A DNA stretch of 64,000 bases from Mycolicibacterium rhodesiae (GTDB lineage: Bacteria; Actinomycetota; Actinomycetes; Mycobacteriales; Mycobacteriaceae): positions 1-64,000 of the forward strand of contig NZ_MVIH01000006.1 in assembly GCF_002086695.1 (NCBI RefSeq), given 5' to 3'. Made by a program: the position numbers and the translations under genes. Every line of letters begins with the position of its first letter. Positions within the stretch are counted from its first letter, which is position 1. Shown piece by piece: positions 18,564 to 26,250 of this stretch. The notes beneath the pieces were generated by a model. That model was not told the origin of the DNA. It ran no database searches and saw only the letters and a program-made list of their open reading frames with translations.

Positions 18564-18597
18564 TTGCCTCCACCGGACAAATGAGAATAGGATTCTC
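18564..18597 (+). promoter_or_regulatory. Promoter with operator candidate B
   Basis: A -35-like TTGCCT (18564-18569) and -10-like TAGGAT (18588-18593) with an 18-base spacer. The perfect inverted repeat GAGAAT-AGG-ATTCTC (18583-18597) covers the -10, an ideal place for a repressor. It is the same motif as at 2255-2269 and 21340-21354. It shows that the amidohydrolase at 18621 starts its own transcript although the gene upstream ends only 82 bases away. Confidence 0.6.
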
Positions 18598-18620
18598 GTC
18601 AACTGCATAAGGAGGATTTC

Positions 18621-19811
18621 ATGGGTCAACTGTCGCACCGGGTGGACGTGCCGTTTCCGATCTTCGACGCGGACAACCATCTCTACGAGCCGCCGGAAGC
18701 GCTGACCAAGTTCCTGCCGAAGGAATACAAGGACTACGTCCAGTACGTGCAGGTCAACGGCCGCACCAAGATTGCGCTGCGCGGTCAGATCAGCAACTAC
18801 ATTCCCAACCCGACCTTCGAGGTCGTCGCCCGCCCGGGCGCGTGGGAGGAGTACTTCAAGTACGGCAACCCGGACGGTAAGACCAAGCGCGAACTGTTCG
18901 GCGAACCGATGCGCGCCATCCCCGCGTTCTTCGAGCCAGCCCCGCGCCTCGAGGTGATGAACGAGCTCGGCCTGGACAAGACCCTGATGTTCCCGACCCT
19001 GGCCAGCCTGCTCGAGGAGCGGCTGTCCGACGACCCCGTGGCCATCCACGTCCTGGTCCACTCGCTCAACCAGTGGCTCGACGAGGTGTGGGGGTTCAAC
19101 TACCAGAACCGCATCTTCACCACACCGGTCATCACGCTGCCGATCGTCGAGAAGGCGATCGAGGAACTCGAGTGGGTGGTCAAGCGCGGTGCCCGCTGCA
19201 TCCTGGTTCGCCCCGCCCCGGTCCCCGGATTCCGCGGGCCACGCTCGTTTGCACTGCCGGAGTTCGACCCGTTCTGGGAGCGCGTCGTCGAGTACGACCT
19301 GCTGGTCGGCATGCACTCCAGCGACAGCGGCTACTCGCGGTACACCTCCGAATGGGACGGCGCCAGCGCCGAGATGCTGCCGTTCCAGACCAATGCGATG
19401 GGCATCCTCAACGAGTGGCGCCCGATCCAGGACTCGGTGGGGTCGTGGGTGATTCACGGTGCGCTGTACCGCCATCCGAAGCTGAAGGTCGCGATCGTCG
19501 AGGCCGGCTCGAAGTGGATGACCCCGCTGCTGGACGGCCTGGCCGAGGTGTTCCGCAAAGCCCCGGAGGCCTTCCCGAGTGATCCGGTGGAGATGGTCAA
19601 GAGCCGCATCCACGTCAGCCCGTTCTTCGAGGACGGCATCGACGATCTGGTCAACCTCGTCGGAGTGGATCAGGTGCTCTACGGGTCGGACTGGCCGCAT
19701 CCCGAAGGGCTGGCCGAGCCGACCTATTACATCGAGGCCCTTCAGCACCTGAAGGCCGACGATCAGGCAAAGATCATGGGCGGCAACCTGTCTCGCCTCG
19801 TCACGGTGTGA
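18621..19811 (+). CDS. Amidohydrolase_2 (ACMSD-type) family protein
   Basis: A 396-residue TIM-barrel protein of the same family as the gene at 11615. FDADNHLYEPP is the N-terminal metal segment, GMHSSDSGY lies at the mid-barrel histidine, and YGSDWPHPEG carries the late aspartate. This type (EPPEALTKFLP start) is frequent in mycobacteria beside acyl-CoA ligases and P450s. A strong ribosome site (AAGGAGGATTTCATG) and its own operator-covered promoter set it apart as the first gene of a new operon. The stop overlaps the next gene (GTGA). The reaction is unknown. Confidence 0.85.
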   Translation: MGQLSHRVDVPFPIFDADNHLYEPPEALTKFLPKEYKDYVQYVQVNGRTKIALRGQISNYIPNPTFEVVARPGAWEEYFKYGNPDGKTKRELFGEPMRAIPAFFEPAPRLEVMNELGLDKTLMFPTLASLLEERLSDDPVAIHVLVHSLNQWLDEVWGFNYQNRIFTTPVITLPIVEKAIEELEWVVKRGARCILVRPAPVPGFRGPRSFALPEFDPFWERVVEYDLLVGMHSSDSGYSRYTSEWDGASAEMLPFQTNAMGILNEWRPIQDSVGSWVIHGALYRHPKLKVAIVEAGSKWMTPLLDGLAEVFRKAPEAFPSDPVEMVKSRIHVSPFFEDGIDDLVNLVGVDQVLYGSDWPHPEGLAEPTYYIEALQHLKADDQAKIMGGNLSRLVTV

Positions 19812-21253
19812 CACCAGCGGTCACCTGGCAGACCATCCCTGAGATGGTCTTGAGTGCGGCGGACCGGTTCGGCGACGCGGAAGCAGTCGTCGACGGTCCG
19901 TTGCGGCTGTCTTTCGCCGAGGTGGCGCACCGGGTGCGCTGTGCGGCAGGTGCGTTCGCGAAGCTGGGCGTCGACAAGGGCGACCGGGTCGCGATCTGGG
20001 CGCCCAACTCCGCGCACTGGATGATCGCGGCCTTCGGAGTGCTCACCGCAGGCGGGATCGTCGTCCCCGTCAGCACCCGGTACAAGCAGGCCGAGGCCGC
20101 CGACATCATCACCCGCAGCGGCGCCAAGGCAGTCCTGATCGAGAAAGGTTTCCTGGGACAGGATTTCACCGTCCCCGCCGGTGTGCCTGCGATCGACCTG
20201 AAGTCCGGCTTCCTCTCTGAGGGTGAGCCGTTCGAGCGGGAGGTCGGCGGGACCGACATCGCCGACATCATCTACACCTCGGGCACCACCGGACGGCCCA
20301 AGGGCGTGATGATGAACCATCTGCAGAATCTACGGATGTACACCGAATGGTGCGATCTTGCCGACCTGCGCCCGGGCGACCGCTATCTGATCGTCAACCC
20401 CTTCTTCCACACCTTCGGATACAAGGCCGGCTGCATCGCGAGCTTCATCCGCGGCGCGACGATGCTGCCCGTCCCGGTCTTCGACGTCGACCGCGTCGTG
20501 GAGCTGATCGCGGCCGAGAAGATCACGATGCTGCCGGGGCCGCCGACGCTCTATCACTCGCTGTTGGCCGTGTCGGACAAGAGCAAGCTCGCCACGCTGC
20601 GGGCCGGGGTGACCGGTGCCGCCGACATTCCGGTGGAACTCGTCCGCCGAGTGCACGAAGAACTGCCCTTCCGCACACTGGCCACCGGCTACGGGCTCAC
20701 CGAGGCCGGAACCGCGACGCTGTCCCGGCCGGGGGACTCGTTCGACGATGTCGCCACCACAGCAGGCGTGCCGTGCGACGGGGTTGAGGTGCGCATCGCC
20801 GACGACGGCGAAGTGCTGGTCCGGGGCTACAGCGTCATGCAGGGTTACTTCGATGATCCCGCGGCCACAGCGCAGGCCATCGACACCGACGGCTGGCTGC
20901 ACACCGGAGACCTCGGAAGCTTCACCGAGTCGGGACGCTTGAAAATCGTCGGGCGCAAGAAGGACATGTTCATCGTCGGCGGTTTCAACGCTTACCCGGC
21001 CGAGATAGAGGGCTTTCTGATGGAGCATCCCGCGGTCGCGCAGGCGGCGGTGATCGGGGTGCCCGACGAGCGGCTCGGTCAGGTCGGCAAGGCGTTCGTC
21101 GTGCTCAAGAACGGCAGTGAACTGCCGACCGAGGATCTGATCGGCTGGAGTCGAGATCGGATGGCCGGGTTCAAGGTGCCCCGCGAGGTCGTCATCGTCG
21201 AAGCGCTCCCGCTGAATGGGACGGGCAAAGTCATGAAAGACCAGCTGCGCTGA
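19808..21253 (+). CDS. Acyl-CoA ligase (FadD3-like)
   Basis: A 481-residue AMP-forming acyl-CoA synthetase that activates a carboxylic acid with ATP and CoA. Core motifs are all present: P-loop YTSGTTGRPKG, YGLTEAG, GWLHTGDLG and the catalytic lysine near the C-terminus (NGTGKVMK). The sequence reminds me of FadD3, which activates the steroid-derived HIP acid, but the surrounding genes do not match the cholesterol ring-degradation cluster, so the substrate is probably another bulky acid. The GTG start overlaps the amidohydrolase stop. A second, more distant ligase lies at 22936. Confidence 0.88.
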   Translation: MTPAVTWQTIPEMVLSAADRFGDAEAVVDGPLRLSFAEVAHRVRCAAGAFAKLGVDKGDRVAIWAPNSAHWMIAAFGVLTAGGIVVPVSTRYKQAEAADIITRSGAKAVLIEKGFLGQDFTVPAGVPAIDLKSGFLSEGEPFEREVGGTDIADIIYTSGTTGRPKGVMMNHLQNLRMYTEWCDLADLRPGDRYLIVNPFFHTFGYKAGCIASFIRGATMLPVPVFDVDRVVELIAAEKITMLPGPPTLYHSLLAVSDKSKLATLRAGVTGAADIPVELVRRVHEELPFRTLATGYGLTEAGTATLSRPGDSFDDVATTAGVPCDGVEVRIADDGEVLVRGYSVMQGYFDDPAATAQAIDTDGWLHTGDLGSFTESGRLKIVGRKKDMFIVGGFNAYPAEIEGFLMEHPAVAQAAVIGVPDERLGQVGKAFVVLKNGSELPTEDLIGWSRDRMAGFKVPREVVIVEALPLNGTGKVMKDQLR

Positions 21254-21339
21254 CTTTTTGTGGAAATGCCATTTCCGCACTATGGCGTCCAAATCACGCG
21301 ACAATCGCGGACGCGCGGCAAAGCAACTTATCCTTCAGT

Positions 21340-21354
21340 GATAATCTCATTCTC
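21340..21354 (+). promoter_or_regulatory. Operator candidate C overlapping a -10 box
   Basis: GATAAT-CTC-ATTCTC, one mismatch from the perfect repeats at 2255 and 18583, flanked by T and A as in the consensus TGAGAAY-N3-RTTCTCA. The mismatch turns the left arm into GATAAT, a good -10 hexamer (extended TGATAAT). It lies about 90 bases upstream of a strong ribosome site (21433-21440) and drives the Mce-associated gene operon. Confidence 0.55.
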
Positions 21355-21446
21355 ACGAGACATCGCGCGTCGGCCGTGGATGTGACGGACGACTCAGACC
21401 CCGCCCGTACGCTGGCGGGGTGTTTGGACCCAGAGAGGAGTTCGGC

Positions 21447-21515
21447 ATGCGACGGATATTCGCTGATGCGCGCGTGCCGGACCGCAAAGACATGTGTGGG
21501 TGCGATGGCGGCTGA
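21447..21515 (+). CDS. Possible 22-residue leader peptide (uORF)
   Basis: A short frame MRRIFADARVPDRKDMCGCD plus GG behind the best ribosome site of this region (AGAGGAG, six bases before the ATG). It ends at TGA 21513-21515, overlapping the most likely start of the Mce-associated gene (ATG 21505), which has no good ribosome site of its own. So translation of the larger gene may depend on this leader. The CGC motif near its end recalls cysteine-containing mycobacterial leader peptides. It could also be chance. Confidence 0.4.
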   Translation: MRRIFADARVPDRKDMCGCDGG

Positions 21516-22212
21516 GGTCAACGAGGAGGCGGTCTCCGAAGCGCTGGCCGAGCTCGCCGAGGCCGAGGCGGCCGAGGCCGAGGCCCGTGCGGAGGCGGCA
21601 CGCGCCAAGGCCACTGCGGCGCGCCTGCGAGGAGTGGAACCCGATCCCGGGGATGAGGATTCCGACGACGCCGAAGACGCCGAGGATTATGAGGACGACG
21701 AACTCGAGCCCCGCGGGTGGTGGGCGCGCGTCGGTGCGGTCACGGTCGCGGTGGCGGTGATCGTCATCCTCACCATCGCATCGATGGTGGTGACCGGCCT
21801 GATGCTCGTCGCGCACCAGAGGGTCGTCGCCCAACGGGCGCATCAGGACGAGCTGGTGGCTGCGGCGCGCGAGGGCGTGATAGCGCTGCTGTCCATCGAC
21901 TACAACCGGGCCAAGGCCGACGTCCAGCACGTCATCGACTTGTCCACGGGAACGTTCAAGAACGATTTCACCAGAGGCGCAGACGATTTCGTCAAGACCG
22001 CCGAACAGTCCAAAGCGGTAACCGTGGGCACGGTCAAATCTGCCGCGTTGGAGAAGGAGACCGGCGACACCGGCGTGGTGCTGCTGGCTGCCTCTTCGAC
22101 CGTTACCAATGCCAATGGGGCACATCAAGATCCGCGCGCCTGGCGGATGAGCGTGACGGTCGCGCGTGATGGTGCCCAATACAAGATGTCGAATGTGGAG
22201 TTCGTGCCATGA
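21505..22212 (+). CDS. Mce-associated membrane protein
   Basis: About 235 residues: an acidic, alanine/glutamate-rich N-terminal segment predicted as coiled coil (EALAELAEAEAAEAEA and onward), a very acidic linker, one membrane helix (about residues 76-98), and an outside domain of the Mce-associated type (VALLSIDY-like start, then VKSAALEKETGDTGVVLLAA). Such proteins accompany Mce lipid-import complexes, but no mce genes are in this window. The start is uncertain: ATG 21505 begins a typical N-terminus, while the frame is open upstream to 21376. It overlaps its partner at 22209 (ATGA). Confidence 0.78.
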   Translation: MAAEVNEEAVSEALAELAEAEAAEAEARAEAARAKATAARLRGVEPDPGDEDSDDAEDAEDYEDDELEPRGWWARVGAVTVAVAVIVILTIASMVVTGLMLVAHQRVVAQRAHQDELVAAAREGVIALLSIDYNRAKADVQHVIDLSTGTFKNDFTRGADDFVKTAEQSKAVTVGTVKSAALEKETGDTGVVLLAASSTVTNANGAHQDPRAWRMSVTVARDGAQYKMSNVEFVP

Positions 22213-22910
22213 GTAGTGACAAGACCACCGAGCCCGTTGAGGGCGACAAGAAGGCCAACGAGCCCGTCGAGGGCGATGACAACACCGATGTAGCCGTCGT
22301 CGACGAGGAGTCGACCGCAACGGAACTCGAGGCGGAAACGACCGACGAGGCCACCGAGGGTGACGACGTCGGGACCGAATCCGAACTCCCGGTGTCGGGT
22401 GCACGGCGCGGTCCTCTGAGTTGGGCCGCCAGCAACTGGGCGGCGATCCTGCTCGTGGTGTTGCTGGTCGCATCGGCGGGTGCCGCCGGCGGCGTCTACT
22501 GGTGGCTGTACCGGCCGGACCAGCAGACCAACTCCGCGGCTCAGCAGCAGGCGATCAACGCTGCGCGCGACGGCACGGTGGCCTTGCTGTCGTACTCCCC
22601 GGACAGCCTCGACAAGGACCTGGCCAACGCCAAGGCGCACCTGACGGGCGAATTCCTCAAGTACTACAGCCAATTCACCGACCAGATCGTCGCGCCTGCG
22701 GCCAAGCAGAAGGGCGTCAAGACCGAGGCGACCGTCGCGCGGGCGGCGCTCTCGGAGATGCATCCCAGCGACGCGACGGTGCTGGTCTTCGTCAACCAGG
22801 TGACCACCAGCAAGGATCGGCCCGATCCGGCCCTGGCGACCAGCAGCGTCATGGTGAAGCTGACGAAGACCGACGGTCACTGGTTGATCTCCGAGTTCAA
22901 CCCGATCTAG
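22209..22910 (+). CDS. Mce-associated membrane protein
   Basis: A 233-residue partner of the preceding protein with the same plan: a long acidic, unstructured N-terminus (glutamate, aspartate and threonine-rich), one membrane helix (AAILLVVLLVASAGAAGGVY, about residues 78-97) and an external domain (AARDGTVALLSYSPDSLDKD, then WLISEFNPI at the end). Known Mce-associated proteins stabilise Mce transporters at the membrane; with ligases on both sides these two may help take up or hand over a hydrophobic substrate. The ATG overlaps the upstream TGA, so the pair is translationally coupled. Confidence 0.8.
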   Translation: MSSDKTTEPVEGDKKANEPVEGDDNTDVAVVDEESTATELEAETTDEATEGDDVGTESELPVSGARRGPLSWAASNWAAILLVVLLVASAGAAGGVYWWLYRPDQQTNSAAQQQAINAARDGTVALLSYSPDSLDKDLANAKAHLTGEFLKYYSQFTDQIVAPAAKQKGVKTEATVARAALSEMHPSDATVLVFVNQVTTSKDRPDPALATSSVMVKLTKTDGHWLISEFNPI

Positions 22911-22935
22911 GCCAGCTGAGCAGGAGGACCAATCG

Positions 22936-24432
22936 ATGAGCGTGGCACTGTTGTTGGAGATGGCCGCCTCCGACGCCGAGCGCGTCGGGGTGGTCAGCGA
23001 CGACCAGCGACTCACCGTCGGCGAGCTGAGCACGCTCGCCGACGGCGGGGCGGGCGTCATCAGCTCCCGCGGTGCCGGCAGCGTCGTCTACGTCGGCCTG
23101 GGCGGAGTTATGCTGCCGCTGCTCATCTTCGCCTCGGCTCGCGCCGCACGCGCGTTCACGCCGCTGAACTATCGCCTGTCGGCCGAGGCGCTCGCCGACC
23201 TCATCGATCGGCTACCCGACCCGTTGATCGTCTTCGACGCCGACTATGCCGACGTGGTGGCCGGCGCCGGCGCCGCGCGAATCGAGTCGCGGGAATTCCT
23301 GGCCGCGGCAGCGACAGCCGAGCCGGTCGCCGAATTCCCGGACCCCGATGACATCGCCGTGGTGCTGTTCACCTCCGGGACCACGTCGCGGCCCAAAGCT
23401 GTTGAGCTGTCCCACAACAACCTCACCAGCTACGTGACCGGCACCGTCGAGTTCGCGTCCGCCGAGCCCGGTGATGCCGCGCTGATCTGTGTGCCGCCGT
23501 ACCACATCGCCGGCGTCAGTGCGGCGCTGTCGAATCTGTACGCCGGTCGAAAGATGGTGTATCTGCGTAAGTTCGACGCGCGCGAGTGGATCCGGCTGGC
23601 ATCCACCGAAGCCGTCACCAGTGCCACCGTGGTGCCGACCATGCTCGATCGCATCATCACGGAGTTGGAGACCAACCCCACGCCGTTGCCCTCGCTGCGG
23701 TCACTGGCTTACGGCGGCTCCAAGGTTGCCCTGCCCCTGGTGCGTAAGGCGCTCGAACTGCTGCCCGCGGTGGGTTTCGTCAACGCCTACGGGCTGACCG
23801 AAACCAGTTCCACCATTGCCGTTCTCGGCCCGGACGACCACCGGGCGGCGCACGCGGCCGCCGACGAGTCCGCGCGCAAACGGCTCGGCTCGGTCGGCCG
23901 GCCCGTGCCCGGGATCGAGGTGCAGATCCGCGCCGACGACGGCACGGTCCTGGGCCCCGAGGAGATCGGTGAACTCTACGTCCGCGGCGATCAGGTGTCC
24001 GGCCGCTATGCCGAGATCGGCTCGGTCCTCGACGCGCACGGTTGGTTTCCCACCAAGGACGTCGCCTACCTCGATGCCGACGGATACCTGTTCATCGGCG
24101 GACGCTCCGACGACACCATCATCCGCGGCGGGGAGAACATCGCCCCGGCCGAGGTGGAGGACGTCCTCGTCGAACACCCTCACGTGCGCGACGTCGCTGT
24201 CGTCGGTGTCGAGGACGATGAATGGGGCCAGATCATGGTCGCTGTCGTCGTGCCCGTCGCCGACATCACCCCGGATCCGGAAGACCTGCGCGCACACGTG
24301 CGCACCCAGCTGCGTGGTTCACGAACCCCGGACCGGGTGGTGTTCCGCCACGAATTGCCCACCACGCCGACCGGCAAGGTGCTGCGCCGCCAGCTTGCCG
24401 ACGAGCTCAAGTCGCCGACCGCCACCCCGTGA
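22936..24432 (+). CDS. Acyl-CoA ligase (AMP-forming)
   Basis: A 498-residue ANL-superfamily ligase. Motifs: FTSGTTSRPKA (the usual GxPKG glycine is changed to S and A), YGLTETSS, GWFPTKDVAYLD, GGRSDDTIIRGGENIAP and the C-terminal catalytic lysine PTTPTGKVLRRQL. It has a good ribosome site (CAGGAGGACC). It differs from the ligase at 19808, so the pathway probably activates two different acids or has two stages. The next gene encodes a small unknown protein 16 bases downstream. Confidence 0.87.
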   Translation: MSVALLLEMAASDAERVGVVSDDQRLTVGELSTLADGGAGVISSRGAGSVVYVGLGGVMLPLLIFASARAARAFTPLNYRLSAEALADLIDRLPDPLIVFDADYADVVAGAGAARIESREFLAAAATAEPVAEFPDPDDIAVVLFTSGTTSRPKAVELSHNNLTSYVTGTVEFASAEPGDAALICVPPYHIAGVSAALSNLYAGRKMVYLRKFDAREWIRLASTEAVTSATVVPTMLDRIITELETNPTPLPSLRSLAYGGSKVALPLVRKALELLPAVGFVNAYGLTETSSTIAVLGPDDHRAAHAAADESARKRLGSVGRPVPGIEVQIRADDGTVLGPEEIGELYVRGDQVSGRYAEIGSVLDAHGWFPTKDVAYLDADGYLFIGGRSDDTIIRGGENIAPAEVEDVLVEHPHVRDVAVVGVEDDEWGQIMVAVVVPVADITPDPEDLRAHVRTQLRGSRTPDRVVFRHELPTTPTGKVLRRQLADELKSPTATP

Positions 24433-24448
24433 TCCCAGGAGGACAACC

Positions 24449-24751
24449 ATGATCAAGACCGGCACCCGACTGCAGAGCCAGGTATGCGACACCCAGGTGA
24501 TCGTCGTGCGCTCATCGGAGCGTCTGGACGACCTGCGGGCCGGCGGCGTTCCGATGATCCCGCTGGACGGCGAGAAAACCGAAGGCGCGCAACTGGATCC
24601 GGACTTCGCCGCGGGCACCGTGATGGGCAAGCGTTACGTCGACGCCGACGGCGCCGAACTCCTGGTCACCAAGGCCGGCGCAGGCAGCCTGAGTGTCGGC
24701 ACCACACCGCTGGAGCAGAAGACCGCAAAACCGCTGCCGGCCAGCGACTAG
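24449..24751 (+). CDS. Conserved small protein, function unknown
   Basis: A 100-residue soluble protein with a strong ribosome site (CCAGGAGGACAACCATG). It has one cysteine (CDTQVIVVR, residue 13), an RAGGVPMIPLDG segment, and KRYVDADGAELLVTKAGAGS, which looks like beta hairpins. I remember similar short proteins beside acyl-CoA ligases in mycobacteria but know no function. It could be an accessory or regulatory subunit of the ligase at 22936. There is no signal peptide or membrane helix. Confidence 0.75.
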   Translation: MIKTGTRLQSQVCDTQVIVVRSSERLDDLRAGGVPMIPLDGEKTEGAQLDPDFAAGTVMGKRYVDADGAELLVTKAGAGSLSVGTTPLEQKTAKPLPASD

Positions 24752-24759
24752 GGGTCGGC

Positions 24760-25398
24760 GTGGACGGCGCGGGGGAGGTCGAGACCCACACGCTCGTGCT
24801 GGCTATGGACTACCGGGTCCCGGATCCCAGCCGGGTCTGGCCGGTGCTGCAACGCAGCGAGTCCGCGCTCGCCGATCTCGGCGCGCATTACGTGTTGGTC
24901 TACACCTCGACGCGCGAGCATGGTCGCGTCATGGTCACCATCTCGCTGCGGAGCAAAGAGCCCATTCTCGAAGTGTTGCGCTCGCGCGTGTTCCTCAACT
25001 GGTTCGACGCTGTCGGCCTCGACGACATCCCCGCCATCTTCGCGGGCGAGACGGTGGACAAGGTCACGCTCGTCGAGCCGTCCGAGGAGAACCCGCCTGG
25101 GGTGATCGTCGGCGCGATCGCCGCGGTCGATGACGTGTCCGCGATGATCAGGCGAGTTCACCGGGGACTGCCCCGATTCGAGGCCGCCGGGGTGCGGGCC
25201 GTGCGCATCTTCAAGGCCTTCGACGACGACCACGAAGTGATGATCCTGCAGGAGCTCGACGACGAGGCCGACGCCTCCGATTGGGTGAATCATCCCGACG
25301 TGGCGGCGGAGTGGATGGGTCACACCGGAGTCGGCGCCTATCCACCGGTTTTCGTCGGCCGCTTGCAACACATCATGCGGCTGGACGAGAGCGTCTGA
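24760..25398 (+). CDS. Conserved protein, function unknown
   Basis: A 212-residue soluble protein. The GTG start (24760) follows CTAGGGGTCGGC, eight bases after the previous stop. Two similar halves may exist: VLVYTSTREHGRVMVTISLR in the first and VRIFKAFDDDHEVMILQELD in the second both look like the beta strands of ferredoxin-like (dimeric alpha-beta barrel) folds. Such folds occur in monooxygenases and in small isomerases, so a catalytic role in the pathway is possible. No cofactor motif is visible. It is the penultimate gene of the cluster. Confidence 0.75.
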   Translation: MDGAGEVETHTLVLAMDYRVPDPSRVWPVLQRSESALADLGAHYVLVYTSTREHGRVMVTISLRSKEPILEVLRSRVFLNWFDAVGLDDIPAIFAGETVDKVTLVEPSEENPPGVIVGAIAAVDDVSAMIRRVHRGLPRFEAAGVRAVRIFKAFDDDHEVMILQELDDEADASDWVNHPDVAAEWMGHTGVGAYPPVFVGRLQHIMRLDESV

Positions 25399-25407
25399 GA
25401 GCGATCG

Positions 25408-25611
25408 ATGTTCGTCTGCCTCTGCAACGGTGTCACCAGCCAGGTGGTGGCCGAGGCCGTCGAGGCGGGCGCCACGACCACCAAACAGGTCGCGACCGCG
25501 TGCGGAGCGGGCGCCGAATGCGGCCGCTGCCGTCGCACGGTCCGCGCCATCATCGACGCGGCCGATACGGCGGAACACAAGCGCCACAGGGGCTTCCTAC
25601 ACAAGGGGTGA
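25408..25611 (+). CDS. bfd: BFD-like [2Fe-2S] ferredoxin
   Basis: A 67-residue bacterioferritin-associated ferredoxin-like protein: Cys4 and Cys6 (CLC), then Cys32, Cys38 and Cys41 (CGAGAECGRC). The CxC...CxxC set binds a [2Fe-2S] cluster; in other bacteria Bfd reduces and releases iron from bacterioferritin. No bacterioferritin gene follows. Its last 110 bases and about 30 bases beyond recur in decayed form at 45536-45682, so the gene marks the left edge of a bracketed 20-kb block. Confidence 0.88.
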   Translation: MFVCLCNGVTSQVVAEAVEAGATTTKQVATACGAGAECGRCRRTVRAIIDAADTAEHKRHRGFLHKG

Positions 25612-25797
25612 GGTATGGATGTGCAGCGCATCAGCGACCAACCAGCCGTTCAAAAGCCCCTCCGGCCCTTGACCTGTTAGGTCGAATCAGCTGGGAGAGA
25701 TTGCGCCTGCGGGCTCGGTTCGTTTATCAGGCCAACGTGCCACTGTTGGACGTCGGCCCGCTCGGGCTGGTCTGGAGTTCGGGAGCGGAGGTATCCA

Positions 25798-26250
25798 ATG
25801 ACCCATCCCTCGGGGATCCCGGTATTCAAAAGGTTCTTTCGCTCCGCTGGAGGCGTCAAGATCGACAAAAACGACATACGTCGATTCCGTCAGTTCGTCG
25901 ACGAACAAATCGACGATATCGCCATCGCCGGGCACAGCTCGGCCCGGTGGAATGGACGTGACGTCATTGTGCCGCAAGACCTTCCGATTACCAAGGGTGT
26001 CCAGGAGCGAATGCGCGAGTTCGACAAGATCGACGAGGCTGAAGAGATTCGCGAGCTGTTGCGCCAGGTGGTGCGACAACCACCGGGCGATGTGGCGTTC
26101 GCTGAGGAGACCGAGCGCCTGCTACCGGAATTGTTCGGTGGTTTGAGTGTCGCGCTGGCCCGGTCGTTTCGCTTGGTTGACCCTACGGTCTGCGACCCGT
26201 CCACTGAGCACTGGAATCGCGTGTTCACTCTATTTCGGCTGGTGTACTGA
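25798..26250 (+). CDS. DUF1931 histone-fold family protein
   Basis: A 150-residue protein of the DUF1931 family. KFRRFFRSAGG-like start, RFRQFVDEQIDDIA, WNGRDVIVPQDLPITKG and EETERLLPELFGGLSVALAR are family hallmarks that I recognise. The one structure known to me (from Aquifex) has two fused histone folds, so the protein may bind nucleic acid or act as a chaperone-like dimer; no function has been shown that I know of. A ribosome site GGAGG precedes the ATG. Its stop overlaps the start of an Hsp20 gene (TGATG), tying it to the stress response. Confidence 0.85.
   Translation: MTHPSGIPVFKRFFRSAGGVKIDKNDIRRFRQFVDEQIDDIAIAGHSSARWNGRDVIVPQDLPITKGVQERMREFDKIDEAEEIRELLRQVVRQPPGDVAFAEETERLLPELFGGLSVALARSFRLVDPTVCDPSTEHWNRVFTLFRLVY

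Noticed and set aside
25616..25681. A 21-codon frame directly after bfd (MDVQRISDQP start)
   Set aside because: It has a weak ribosome site and no family; part of it is shared with the decayed bfd copy, which suggests conserved flanking DNA rather than a gene.
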